Origin: SZUA-229 sp041589175
GTDB taxonomy: Bacteria; Pseudomonadota; Gammaproteobacteria; SZUA-229
Assembly: GCA_041589175.1 (NCBI GenBank)
Contig: JBFHWF010000056.1
Span: 1 to 16,152 of the forward strand
DNA length: 16,152 nt
Direction of reading: 5' to 3'
In this document: positions 7,229 through 15,893 of the stretch, piece after piece
Position numbering within the stretch: the first letter of the stretch is position 1
How the letters are laid out: each line of letters starts with the position of its first letter
Made by a program: the position numbers and the translations under genes
Notes under the pieces: model-generated
The model's input: the letters and a program-made list of their open reading frames with translations, nothing else
What the model was told of the DNA's origin: nothing
Databases searched by the model: none

Positions 7229-9337
7229 ATGACTGCTGCAGAAAAACATAAAGACAACGCCACACCCATTGATTTCAAGCACCCCGAGTATTATCTCAAC
7301 CGCCAGTTGAGCCTGCTGGAGTTTAACTGGCGAGTGTTACAACAGGCTCGAGATGAAAACATACCGCTACTGGAGCGTCTGCGCTTCCTGTGTATTTTCA
7401 GCACCAATATGGATGAATTCTTCGAGGTCCGGGTCTCTGGTCTGCAACAGAAACTGGAGCTGGGTGCCCTGCATAACGAGCCAGACAATACCACCCCACA
7501 ACTGGTTCTCGAACAGATCAGCCAGCGCGCCCACGAGATCGTGAGCGAGCAGTATGAGTTACTGAATATGCTGCTGGATAAAAGCCTGGCTGAAGAGAAT
7601 ATCCATTTCGTACGCCGTACTGAATGGAATGAACAAACCGATAGCTGGCTGCGTAGCTATTTCGAAGATGAGCTGCAACCCATTATCAGCCCACTGGCCC
7701 TGGACCCGGCCCACCCCTTCCCCCGCATACTCAACAAGAGCCTGCACTTTATCGTGTCACTCAAGGGCAAGGATGCGTTTGGTCGAAACAGTGGCCTCGC
7801 TATTGTTCAGGTGCCACGGGCATTACCCAGAATCATCCAGCTACCCATGGAAGAATGTGGTTGTGGTGAAAATGACTTCGTATTCCTCTCCTCTGTGGTG
7901 CATGCCTATGTAGACTCCCTTTTCCCGGGCATGAATATCAAGGGCTGTTACCAGTTCCGGGTTACTCGCAACAGTGACCTGTATGTGGATGAGGAAGAAA
8001 TTGACGACCTGCTGCGTGCCGTGGAAGGTGAACTGGGTTCACGTCGCTATGGCGATGCCGTACGACTTGAGGTCGCACACGACTGTCCACAAAACATGTG
8101 TAAATACCTGCTGGACAAGTTTGAATTAAGCGAAAAAGATCTTTACCAGGTTGATGGCCCGGTGAATGTGAACCGTCTGGATGGCGTGTACGACCTGATC
8201 AATCGCCCCGAACTGAAGTACAAGCCGTTCGTGCCTTCAATACCACCCAGACTCACACTCAAGTCGAACATTTTCGAAACACTGCAGAACGAAGATGTCC
8301 TCCTGCATCACCCCTATGAATCGTTTGCACCAGTCGTCGACTTTGTACAGCAGGCTGCTGCCGACCCCAATGTACTGGCTATCAAGCAAACGCTATACCG
8401 TACCGGCCCGAGTTCAGCAATTGCCGGCGCTCTCATCAAGGCTGCAAAACTGGGTAAAGAAGTTACGGTTGTTATCGAACTGCGTGCCCGCTTCGACGAA
8501 GAAGCCAATATCTCACTGGCGGCCAGCTTGCAGGAAGCTGGTGCACATGTGGTGTATGGGGTGGTGGGCTACAAAACCCATGCGAAAATGCTGCTGGTGA
8601 TTCGACGTGAATCACAGCATCTACGCACCTATGCGCATCTGGGTACCGGTAACTATCATTCACGTACCGCGCGCCTCTATACCGACTATGGCTTCTTTAC
8701 CTCCAAGAAAAAAGTCTGTGAAGATGTAAACCGTGTGTTCCACCAGCTAACCAGCATGGGCCAGACGAAAAATCTTAACAAACTCCTTCAGTCACCCTTT
8801 ACCTTACAGGAAAGCATGGTTGCCAAGATCGAGCGTGAAAAGCAGCATGCGCTACAGGGTAAGGAAGGCCGCATCATGGCCAAGCTAAATTCACTGGTGG
8901 ATGCAGAAATGATTAGCTCGCTCTACCAGGCATCTGCTGCGGGGGTGAAAATCGACCTTATTATTCGTGGCATGTGCAGCCTGCGCCCGGGGCTGCCTGG
9001 CATCTCTGAAAATATCCAGGTGCGCTCGATTGTGGGGCGTTTCCTTGAGCATGATCGCGTGGTGTATTTCCGCAACGATGAAACCCCCGAAGTCTTTATA
9101 TCCAGTGCTGACTGGATGGAGCGAAACCTCTATCACCGTGTTGAAGTCGCCACCCCCATCGAGTCGAAACCGTTGCAGGACCGCATCATTAGCGAACTGG
9201 AATACTACCTGCTCGACAATAGTCAGGCCTGGATTATGAATAGCGATGGCAGTTATACCCGCGCCACCCCGGAAGATGGCAAGGTAGCCTTCATTTCCCA
9301 GGAAAAATTCCTGCATGATCTGGCAGAAAGCAGTTAG
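7229..9337 (+). CDS. ppk1: Polyphosphate kinase (PPK1)
   Basis: A 702-residue cytoplasmic or membrane-associated enzyme that builds long-chain polyphosphate from the terminal phosphate of ATP, reversibly. All four PPK1 regions are present: the N-terminal domain opening YYLNRQLSLLEFNWRVLQQA, the head domain, and two phospholipase D-like C-terminal domains. The autophosphorylated histidine is His451 in the KTHAKMLLV motif (E. coli His435), and the second conserved histidine is His470 in YAHLGTGNYHSRTARLYTDY (E. coli His454). The RGMCSLRPGLPGISENI and SSADWMERN motifs are intact. The length is normal (E. coli 688). The ribosome-binding site is poor, and a 9-codon frame (7222-7251) overlaps the start. 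The gene is convergent with ppx rather than in the ppk-ppx operon seen in E. coli, so synthesis and breakdown are under separate promoters. Confidence 0.97.
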   Translation: MTAAEKHKDNATPIDFKHPEYYLNRQLSLLEFNWRVLQQARDENIPLLERLRFLCIFSTNMDEFFEVRVSGLQQKLELGALHNEPDNTTPQLVLEQISQRAHEIVSEQYELLNMLLDKSLAEENIHFVRRTEWNEQTDSWLRSYFEDELQPIISPLALDPAHPFPRILNKSLHFIVSLKGKDAFGRNSGLAIVQVPRALPRIIQLPMEECGCGENDFVFLSSVVHAYVDSLFPGMNIKGCYQFRVTRNSDLYVDEEEIDDLLRAVEGELGSRRYGDAVRLEVAHDCPQNMCKYLLDKFELSEKDLYQVDGPVNVNRLDGVYDLINRPELKYKPFVPSIPPRLTLKSNIFETLQNEDVLLHHPYESFAPVVDFVQQAAADPNVLAIKQTLYRTGPSSAIAGALIKAAKLGKEVTVVIELRARFDEEANISLAASLQEAGAHVVYGVVGYKTHAKMLLVIRRESQHLRTYAHLGTGNYHSRTARLYTDYGFFTSKKKVCEDVNRVFHQLTSMGQTKNLNKLLQSPFTLQESMVAKIEREKQHALQGKEGRIMAKLNSLVDAEMISSLYQASAAGVKIDLIIRGMCSLRPGLPGISENIQVRSIVGRFLEHDRVVYFRNDETPEVFISSADWMERNLYHRVEVATPIESKPLQDRIISELEYYLLDNSQAWIMNSDGSYTRATPEDGKVAFISQEKFLHDLAESS

Positions 9338-9349
9338 GATTACATCGCT

Positions 9350-10852
9350 TTAGAGTCGACGTTCGAGTTGCAGGTTTATACCAACATTCAACAGGTAGCT
9401 GGCTTCCTGTTCCAGATCATTGATCGTTAATGGGTGCTCGTTTAGCCATTTATCTGGAATCGACAGGTATAAGGTATCTCCATTTAGTTTCAGACCAATG
9501 GCGGGTAACACATGATCACTACGACTGCGGTGAAAAATAATCGCCAGTCGTAGTACAACGGCAAGATGCAATAACATGCGCCGCTGCTCGATACGTGCAT
9601 CTTCAAACATATCCGCACCAATCTTGCCTCGATGCGCATTTACAACCGCTGCAAGTCGCCGCTGTTCCTGCCGGGAGAAACCTGCCAGGTCTGCATTCTG
9701 TACAATATAAGCACTGTGCCGTTGAAACTGAGAATGGGAAATATCGCGTCCAATTTCATGGATTTCACAGGCCCAGCGTAACAGATTACTGGCCATCTGC
9801 CAGTCTTCAAACCAGCCATCCTTTAATTGCTGAAAGAAATCAAAAGCCGTCTGCTCGATACGCTGCGCCTGCTGATGATTAATATGAAAACGGGTTGCCA
9901 GTGACGTAATACTTTTATTGCGAATATCATTATGACTCCGCCTGCCCAGCATATCGTACAACAGGCCTTCTCTCAGAGCCCCCTGCGAAACCTGCATACG
10001 TTCTATTTCCAGCGCTTCAAATACACCGCAGAGCACAATCAGACCACCCAGAAAAACCGGCTTACGGCGTTCACTCAAGCCGGGCAGGTTAAGCTTATTA
10101 ATACTCTTTGCCTTCGAGCAGGTATCCAGTAGTGAAAACAGTGCGCTCGCGCCAATGCCCTCTTCAGTATCAAGCTGCATCTCGCGAATCACATTTTCGA
10201 TAGACTTGATCGATCCCGATGAACCAACTGTCACCTGCCAGCCCATCTGTCGATACATGATATGCACCTCTTTCATTCGTTGCAGTACATAGACACGTGC
10301 CGCCTGAATCGATTTGCTGGAGATTTTGCCATCACGAAAAAACTTACGCGTCAGCATGACACAGCCCATTTCAAGGCTATTCATCAGTCGTGGTACAAAT
10401 CCTTCGCCGATAATCAACTCCGTACTGCCACCACCAATATCCACTAACAGTCGAGTAAATTCATCCTGCTCAACCGTATGAGCAACACCCTGATAGATCA
10501 GGCGTGCTTCTTCTATACCGCTGATAATTTCGATGGGAAAGCCCAGTGCCTGCTCAGCCTGAAATAAAAAATCATCTGAGTTTGTAGTGCGACGTAATGT
10601 ATTGGTTCCAACAGCAGCAACACAACTCGCATCAAGATCGCGAATGCGCTGCCCGAATCGCTCCAGACAATCCAACGCACGTTGCTGCACATCGGGATCA
10701 AGGTCACCATCATCATTCAGGCCTTCTGCCAGGCGAACCATTTCCCGAATACGATCAAGTATGACCAGCTGACCTTTTTTCTCCCTGGCAACAACCATAT
10801 GAAAACTGTTAGAGCCGAGATCAATGGCGGCCATGGTAGCGGAATTTGTCAT
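9350..10852 (-). CDS. ppx: Exopolyphosphatase / pppGpp phosphohydrolase (Ppx/GppA)
   Basis: A 500-residue enzyme of the ASKHA (actin/Hsp70 fold) phosphatase family that removes terminal phosphates from polyphosphate; some members hydrolyse pppGpp. The phosphate-1 loop is AAIDLGSNSFHM (residues 8-19), the catalytic glutamate lies in SGIEEARLIYQGV (111-123), and the phosphate-2 loop is VDIGGGSTELIIGE (137-150). After residue 310 comes an HD-like helical C-terminal domain (HEIGRDI motif), as in the long E. coli-type Ppx (513 residues) and GppA. Being next to ppk favours Ppx, though the two cannot be separated by eye. Its stop lies 12 bases from that of ppk on the opposite strand. A GAGG lies about 14 bases before the ATG, which is far, so initiation may be weak. 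Confidence 0.93.
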   Translation of the reverse strand: MTNSATMAAIDLGSNSFHMVVAREKKGQLVILDRIREMVRLAEGLNDDGDLDPDVQQRALDCLERFGQRIRDLDASCVAAVGTNTLRRTTNSDDFLFQAEQALGFPIEIISGIEEARLIYQGVAHTVEQDEFTRLLVDIGGGSTELIIGEGFVPRLMNSLEMGCVMLTRKFFRDGKISSKSIQAARVYVLQRMKEVHIMYRQMGWQVTVGSSGSIKSIENVIREMQLDTEEGIGASALFSLLDTCSKAKSINKLNLPGLSERRKPVFLGGLIVLCGVFEALEIERMQVSQGALREGLLYDMLGRRSHNDIRNKSITSLATRFHINHQQAQRIEQTAFDFFQQLKDGWFEDWQMASNLLRWACEIHEIGRDISHSQFQRHSAYIVQNADLAGFSRQEQRRLAAVVNAHRGKIGADMFEDARIEQRRMLLHLAVVLRLAIIFHRSRSDHVLPAIGLKLNGDTLYLSIPDKWLNEHPLTINDLEQEASYLLNVGINLQLERRL

Positions 10853-10916
10853 GCTATTACACTCAACCTCGTTAAATGATTACCGTCTGCGTCATTAGAA
10901 AAATTTATCTGCACAC

Positions 10917-10922
10917 ATTATA
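10917..10922 (-). promoter_or_regulatory. -10 element of a probable ppx promoter
   Basis: The minus strand reads TATAAT here, a perfect sigma-70 -10, placing a start site near 10910 and a leader of nearly 60 bases before the ppx ATG. No good -35 hexamer lies 16-18 bases upstream, so it may need an activator or be moderate. Confidence 0.45.
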
Positions 10923-10962
10923 GAGGAGTTTAAAAACAAGCAGTAGACCAGCTGCATTTTTA

Positions 10963-10977
10963 TGGCCTGAAACTTGC
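10963..10977 (+). promoter_or_regulatory. Sigma-54 (-24/-12) promoter for the prkA operon
   Basis: TGGCCTGAAACTTGC matches the sigma-54 consensus TGGCAC-N5-TTGC at TGGC and TTGC, with exactly 10 bases between the invariant GG and GC. It predicts a start near 10989 and a leader of about 200 bases. In E. coli, yeaGH belongs to the NtrC/sigma-54 nitrogen-starvation regulon, so finding such a site here is consistent. No upstream enhancer site was recognised. Confidence 0.6.
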
Positions 10978-11062
10978 GTGCAATCAAGATAAGGACAGAA
11001 CGTCAATTTCTTTACGAAGAATCGACTGTCAACCATCGGCCGGACTATACCATGCATCGTAT

Positions 11063-11093
11063 GCCGACATTGCCTGTGAAATGCAGGGTCGGC
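11063..11093 (+). other. GC-rich hairpin in the prkA upstream region
   Basis: GCCGAC (11063-11068) pairs with GTCGGC (11088-11093), and inside it CCTG (11073-11076) pairs with CAGG (11084-11087) around a 7-base loop, leaving a 4-base bulge. It would be in the leader of a sigma-54 transcript, but upstream of the start of the sigma-S-like one. No T-run follows, so it is not an obvious terminator. Confidence 0.45.
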
Positions 11094-11117
11094 GGGAAAT
11101 AAATGCTTTTATTCTGG

Positions 11118-11128
11118 TCTATAGTTTT
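11118..11128 (+). promoter_or_regulatory. Sigma-S-like -10 for the prkA operon
   Basis: GTCTATAGTTT contains CTATAGT, close to the sigma-S extended -10 CTATACT with its typical C before the hexamer, and gives a leader of about 55 bases. There is no strong -35, which sigma-S tolerates. E. coli yeaG is also RpoS-dependent. Confidence 0.35.
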
Positions 11129-11187
11129 ATAAAGGACGATCAATCTGTTACAGACAGCAGCCAGTATTGCATCACGGGGGCAGAGCT

Positions 11188-13110
11188 ATGAGTATTTTTG
11201 ATCACTATGCGCAACGCTTCGAGAACGCCATGGAAGAGGAGATGAGTTTGCAGGATTATCTGAATCTCTGCAAAACAGACCCTCTTACCTACGCAAGCCC
11301 AGCTGAGCGTATGCTCAAGGCCATCGGCGAACCCGAGCTGATTGACACACATAACGATCCCAAGCTGAGTCGACTCTTCCAGAACAAGGTCATCAAAATT
11401 TATCCTGCTTTCAGGGAATTTTATGGCATGGAGGATGTAATAGAACAGATCGTTTCCTACTTCCGCCATGCCGCTCAGGGACTGGAAGAAAAGAAACAGG
11501 TGCTCTACCTGCTCGGCCCGGTGGGGGGTGGTAAGTCATCACTGGCTGAACGGCTCAAGGCATTGATGGAAAAAGTTCCTTTCTATGCCATCAAAGGTTC
11601 ACCTGTATTCGAAAGTCCACTCGCACTTTTCAATGAAGAGGAAGACGGCGATATCCTCGAATCCGAATATGGAATACCTCGCCGTCATCTGGGCAGCATT
11701 ATGTCTCCGTGGGCCACCAAACGCCTGCATGAATACAATGGTGATATTGGCAAGTTTAGCGTCATTAAATTACACCCTTCAGTATTACGGCAGATAGCCA
11801 TTACCAAAACCGAACCCGGCGATGAAAACAATCAGGACATTTCTTCACTGGTGGGCAAGGTTGATATTCGCAAGCTTGAACAGTTTTCCCAGGACGACCC
11901 CGATGCCTACAGTTATTCCGGCGGGCTGTGCCGCGCCAATCAGGGCTTGATGGAATTCGTTGAAATGTTCAAGGCTCCAATCAAGGTACTACACCCTTTG
12001 CTCACAGCAACACAGGAAGGTAACTACAAGGGCACCGAGGGATTCCCGGCGATTCCCTTCGACGGCATCATCCTGGCACACTCCAACGAATCCGAATGGC
12101 AGGCATTCAAAAACAACAAAAACAATGAGGCCTTCCTGGATCGTATCAATATCGTAAAAGTTCCATACTGCTTACGCGTCTCAGAAGAAATCAGGATTTA
12201 TCACAAGCTGCTGGAACATAGTTCATTAAATAAAGCGCCCTGTGCACCGGGCACCCTGGAGATGATGGCGCAATTTGCTGTGCTGTCACGACTTAAAGAG
12301 CCGGAAAATTCCAACCTGTTTTCCAAGATGCGCGTATACGACGGTGAAAACCTGAAAGATACAGACCCACATGCCAAATCATACCAGGAGTATCGTGACT
12401 TTGCCGGTGTCGACGAAGGCATGACAGGCTTATCAACGCGTTTTGCATTCAAGATTATTTCCAAGGTATTCAACTTCGATAACACCGAAATCGCTGCCAA
12501 CCCTGTTCATCTTTTATATGTGATCGAGCAGCAGATTGAACGTGAGCAGTTCCCGGCAGAAATCGAGGAAAAATACCTGTCCTACCTGAAAGGCTATCTG
12601 ACTCAGAAATACATCGAGTTTATCGGCAAGGAGATACAGACTGCCTATCTGCAATCCTATTCAGAATACGGACAGAATATTTTTGATCGCTACGTCTCCT
12701 ATGCTGACTACTGGATACAGGATACCGACTTTAGAGACCCGGAAACGGGAGAAATGTTTGATAGAAGCGCTCTCAACGATGAACTGGAAAAAATCGAAAA
12801 ACCCGCTGGCATTAGCAACCCCAAAGACTTCCGTAATGAGATCGTTAATTTCGTACTTCGTGCACGTGCCAACAATGAAGGAAAAAACCCACGCTGGACC
12901 AGTTACGAAAAACTACGTACAGTGATTGAGAAGAAAATGTTCTCCAATACCGAAGACCTGCTGCCGGTTATTTCCTTCAATGCCAAGGCCTCACCTGAAG
13001 ACCAGAAAAAACACGAGGACTTTGTCTCACGTATGGTTGAAAAAGGTTACACGGAAAAGCAGGTACGACTACTTAGCGAATGGTATCTACGTGTTCGCAA
13101 GTCATCCTGA
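11188..13110 (+). CDS. yeaG: PrkA/YeaG family serine protein kinase
   Basis: A 640-residue protein started at the ATG at 11188, which follows a GGGGGCAGAG ribosome-binding region; the open frame extends seven codons further upstream without such support. Residues up to about 380 form the AAA-type PrkA domain with Walker A GPVGGGKS at 110-117 (Lys116) and a later FDGIILAHSNESEW segment; the rest is the PrkA C-terminal kinase domain. The length matches E. coli YeaG (644). PrkA proteins are reported to phosphorylate serine; the E. coli protein acts in survival of sustained nitrogen starvation. It is the first gene of the operon, 14 bases before the YeaH-like gene, and probably transcribed from the sigma-54 and sigma-S-like sites upstream. 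Confidence 0.95.
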   Translation: MSIFDHYAQRFENAMEEEMSLQDYLNLCKTDPLTYASPAERMLKAIGEPELIDTHNDPKLSRLFQNKVIKIYPAFREFYGMEDVIEQIVSYFRHAAQGLEEKKQVLYLLGPVGGGKSSLAERLKALMEKVPFYAIKGSPVFESPLALFNEEEDGDILESEYGIPRRHLGSIMSPWATKRLHEYNGDIGKFSVIKLHPSVLRQIAITKTEPGDENNQDISSLVGKVDIRKLEQFSQDDPDAYSYSGGLCRANQGLMEFVEMFKAPIKVLHPLLTATQEGNYKGTEGFPAIPFDGIILAHSNESEWQAFKNNKNNEAFLDRINIVKVPYCLRVSEEIRIYHKLLEHSSLNKAPCAPGTLEMMAQFAVLSRLKEPENSNLFSKMRVYDGENLKDTDPHAKSYQEYRDFAGVDEGMTGLSTRFAFKIISKVFNFDNTEIAANPVHLLYVIEQQIEREQFPAEIEEKYLSYLKGYLTQKYIEFIGKEIQTAYLQSYSEYGQNIFDRYVSYADYWIQDTDFRDPETGEMFDRSALNDELEKIEKPAGISNPKDFRNEIVNFVLRARANNEGKNPRWTSYEKLRTVIEKKMFSNTEDLLPVISFNAKASPEDQKKHEDFVSRMVEKGYTEKQVRLLSEWYLRVRKSS

Positions 13111-13124
13111 TCGAGGCCGGGGCC

Positions 13125-14390
13125 ATGACTCAGATCGTAGACAGGCGGCTTAATGGCAAAAACAAGAGCGCGGTGAACCGACAGAAGTTTCTGCGCCGTT
13201 TTCGTCAGCAAATAAAAAAGTCTGTTGAGAATGCGATATCGGAACGCAGCGTCACCGACCTCGACAAGGGTGAAAAAATATCCATCCCGCAGAAAGATAC
13301 GACCGAACCTTTCTTTCACCATGGTCCAGGCGGCCATCGTGAAGTTGTTAATCCCGGTAATCGCGAATTTCAGACAGGCGATAAAATACCACGCCCCGAA
13401 GGCAGCGGCCAGGGTAGTGGCGGCGGTGAAGCTTCTGACTCCGGCGAAGGCATGGATGATTTCGTATTTGAACTCAGTCGTGAAGAATTCCTGCAGTTTT
13501 TCTTTGAAGACCTGGAGCTCCCAAACCTGGTAAAAACTCAACTATCGAGTGTTGACGAAGTACATAAAGTTAGAGCCGGGCATACTTCAGATGGCATACC
13601 TTCAAATATTAATGTTATACGCTCCCTCACTGGCGCACTCGGCCGTCGCATTGCCTTACGCGCACCTTACAAACAGGAAATCGAAGAGAAACAGCAGGAA
13701 CTAGAAGACCTGCTAAAACGCCATAACGACACCGACCCAGTTGTCATTGAAGTTAAACAGCGAATTGAACAGCTGGAAAAAAAGATCAATGCCATTCCTT
13801 TTATCGACACCTTCGACCTGCGCTATGACAATCGCATTGACCAGCCAAAACCCACGACTCAGGCTGTTATGTTCTGCATTATGGATGTATCAGGATCAAT
13901 GGGGCGTGAAGAAAAAGACATTGCAAAGCGTTTCTTCATGTTGCTTTATCTGTTTCTCACACGTACCTATGAAAAAATCCAGGTGGTTTTTATCTCACAC
14001 CATACGATAGCGTCAGAGGTCGATGAAGAAACCTTTTTCTATTCACGTGAAACCGGTGGCACGGTTGTATCTAGCGCATTAAAACTCGTTTCGTCGATCA
14101 TACAGGATCGCTATCCGACCAGTGACTGGAACATCTATGCAGCGCAGGCTTCAGATGGAGACAACTGGCATAATGACTCGAGCATCTGTAGCAAGGTTAT
14201 GACAGAAAGCATCATGCCCTATGTGCAGTATTTTGCATACATCGAAATAACTGCAGATCGGCACCAGAACCTATGGGAAGAATATACCGACATCAAGGCC
14301 AAATGGGATAATTTCGCCATGAAACGCATTGAGAACGTGGCCGATATATACCCGGTTTTCCGCAAACTGTTCAAGAAACGAAACCCATGA
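13125..14390 (+). CDS. yeaH: YeaH/YhbH family protein (DUF444, vWA-like)
   Basis: A 421-residue cytoplasmic protein started at the ATG at 13125, which has GAGG eight bases upstream and gives the family-typical opening (IVDRRLNGKNKSAVNRQKFL). An in-frame ATG at 13080 lies inside the prkA end and is rejected. After a Gly/Ser-rich linker (about residues 88-110) and a coiled-coil stretch (about 185-225) comes a vWA-like domain with MIDAS motif DVSGSMG (Asp254, Ser256, Ser258). The final third holds the YAAQASDGDNW and YFAYIEI motifs of the family. E. coli YeaH has 427 residues. It always travels with PrkA and usually with SpoVR, which suggests one complex or pathway; its biochemical role is unknown. 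It overlaps the SpoVR gene by 4 bases (ATGA). Confidence 0.95.
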   Translation: MTQIVDRRLNGKNKSAVNRQKFLRRFRQQIKKSVENAISERSVTDLDKGEKISIPQKDTTEPFFHHGPGGHREVVNPGNREFQTGDKIPRPEGSGQGSGGGEASDSGEGMDDFVFELSREEFLQFFFEDLELPNLVKTQLSSVDEVHKVRAGHTSDGIPSNINVIRSLTGALGRRIALRAPYKQEIEEKQQELEDLLKRHNDTDPVVIEVKQRIEQLEKKINAIPFIDTFDLRYDNRIDQPKPTTQAVMFCIMDVSGSMGREEKDIAKRFFMLLYLFLTRTYEKIQVVFISHHTIASEVDEETFFYSRETGGTVVSSALKLVSSIIQDRYPTSDWNIYAAQASDGDNWHNDSSICSKVMTESIMPYVQYFAYIEITADRHQNLWEEYTDIKAKWDNFAMKRIENVADIYPVFRKLFKKRNP

Positions 14391-15889
14391 CGCGCAAGCC
14401 AATTTCAGACACGTCAGAATGGACCTTTAAGCTAATTGAGGAATACCATACCGAGATTGAACGCATCGCCGGTAATTTTGGCCTCGACACTTATCCCGTA
14501 CAGCTGGAAATTATTACAGCTGAACAGATGATGGATGCCTATTCTTCGGTCGGCATGCCCGTTGGTTACAGCCACTGGAGTTTTGGCAAAGAGTTTGTTA
14601 ACACTGAACGCAATTATAAACGTGGACAGATGGGGCTGGCTTATGAGATTGTCATCAACTCTAACCCCTGCATTGCCTATTTAATGGAAGAAAACTCCAT
14701 GCCCATGCAGGCACTGGTCATCGCTCATGCCGCTTATGGACATAATTCATTTTTCAAAAGCAATTATCTTTTCACTACCTGGACCAGTGCAGATTCGATC
14801 ATTGATTATTTACTGTTTGCCAAAAACTATATCCATAAATGTGAACAGCGTTACGGCGAAGAAGCTGTGGAAGATATTCTGGATTCCTGTCATGCCCTGA
14901 AAAACTTTGGCGTAGATCGCTACAAGCGCCCACCCAGATTATCGATGCAGGAAGAAAAAAGCCGGCAGAAAGAACGAGAAGCTTATTTGCAATCACAGGT
15001 AAATGAGCTCTGGCGCACGATTCCTGTTCGACAGGAAGAAGAAACACACATCGAAAAGCAGCGTTTCCCCGACGAGCCCCAGGAAAACATTTTATATTTC
15101 ATTGAAAAGAACGCACCTTTACTCGAACCCTGGCAGCGTGAAATCGTTCGTATTGTTCGTAAGATCGCACAGTATTTTTATCCACAGCGACAAACTCAGG
15201 TCATGAACGAAGGCTGGGCTACTTTCTGGCACTATACATTACTCAACCAGCTATATGATGAGGGTTATTGTACTGATGGCTTTATGATCGAGTTTCTGCA
15301 GTCACACACCAATGTTGTGTATCAACCCAGTTTTGATAGCCCGTACTACAGTGGAATCAATCCCTATGCACTTGGCTTTAATATGATGTCTGATATACGG
15401 CGTATCTGCGAGAATCCTGATGATGAAGATCGTGAATGGTTTCCCGAGATAGCAGGAAGCAACTGGCAGGAAACCATGGATTTTGCGATGCGCAACTTTA
15501 AGGATGAAAGCTTTATCGGTCAGTATCTGTCACCCAGGCTGATGCGTGATTTCAAGTTTTTTGCCATTGTCGATGACGACAAAAATCAGCAGATCGAAGT
15601 TAGCGCGATTCATAACAACCAGGGTTATCAGCAGCTTCGCCAGACACTGTCAGAACAGTATAACCTGGGCAGTCGCGAGCCTAACATCCAGGTGCATGAT
15701 GTGGACATTCGGGGTGATCGCTCACTCACATTACGACACACACTATATCAGCGCATGCCACTGGATAAATCCGCCGACGAAGTTTTAAAGCACACAGCCA
15801 GACTCTGGGGTTTCGATGTTCGACTCGAAACTGTTGATGAAAACGGCAACATCATCAACACACTGGAGTGCCAGCCTGTACGTGGCTGA
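14387..15889 (+). CDS. ycgB: SpoVR/YcgB family protein
   Basis: A 500-residue cytoplasmic protein of the SpoVR family, named for a Bacillus gene involved in spore cortex formation but widespread in non-sporulating Proteobacteria. The N-terminal WTFKLIEEYHTEIERIAGNF start, the HAAYGHNSFFKSNYLF motif (His114, His119), and YPQRQTQVMNEGWATFWHY with Glu275 and His282 are the conserved signature; the spaced His and Glu residues look like a metal site, but that is inference. E. coli YcgB has 510 residues. The start ATG overlaps the stop of the YeaH-like gene, so translation is coupled. In E. coli ycgB lies elsewhere, whereas here all three genes are in one operon. Its stop is 4 bases from that of the convergent dehydrogenase gene. 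Confidence 0.95.
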   Translation: MTRKPISDTSEWTFKLIEEYHTEIERIAGNFGLDTYPVQLEIITAEQMMDAYSSVGMPVGYSHWSFGKEFVNTERNYKRGQMGLAYEIVINSNPCIAYLMEENSMPMQALVIAHAAYGHNSFFKSNYLFTTWTSADSIIDYLLFAKNYIHKCEQRYGEEAVEDILDSCHALKNFGVDRYKRPPRLSMQEEKSRQKEREAYLQSQVNELWRTIPVRQEEETHIEKQRFPDEPQENILYFIEKNAPLLEPWQREIVRIVRKIAQYFYPQRQTQVMNEGWATFWHYTLLNQLYDEGYCTDGFMIEFLQSHTNVVYQPSFDSPYYSGINPYALGFNMMSDIRRICENPDDEDREWFPEIAGSNWQETMDFAMRNFKDESFIGQYLSPRLMRDFKFFAIVDDDKNQQIEVSAIHNNQGYQQLRQTLSEQYNLGSREPNIQVHDVDIRGDRSLTLRHTLYQRMPLDKSADEVLKHTARLWGFDVRLETVDENGNIINTLECQPVRG

Positions 15890-15893
15890 CAAC

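Larger units (their letters stand above)
10853..11187. other. Divergent control region between ppx and the prkA operon
   Basis: A 335-base non-coding stretch. It carries a perfect TATAAT on the minus strand for ppx, a sigma-54 -24/-12 match and a sigma-S-like -10 on the plus strand for the prkA operon, and a GC-rich hairpin (11063-11093) between the latter two. Each is listed separately. I found no convincing NtrC dyad in it. Confidence 0.7.

Noticed and set aside
8891..9316. 141-codon open frame on the minus strand inside ppk
   Set aside because: It lies wholly antisense to a well-conserved part of PPK1, has no recognisable domain, and is explained by codon bias of the real gene.
10853..10962. 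NtrC enhancer site upstream of the sigma-54 promoter
   Set aside because: Only a lone TGCAC half-site was found, without the opposing GTGCA at the right distance.
13047..13541. 164-codon open frame on the minus strand across the prkA/yeaH junction
   Set aside because: It is antisense to two clearly identified genes and its translation has no protein-like features beyond chance hydrophobic runs.
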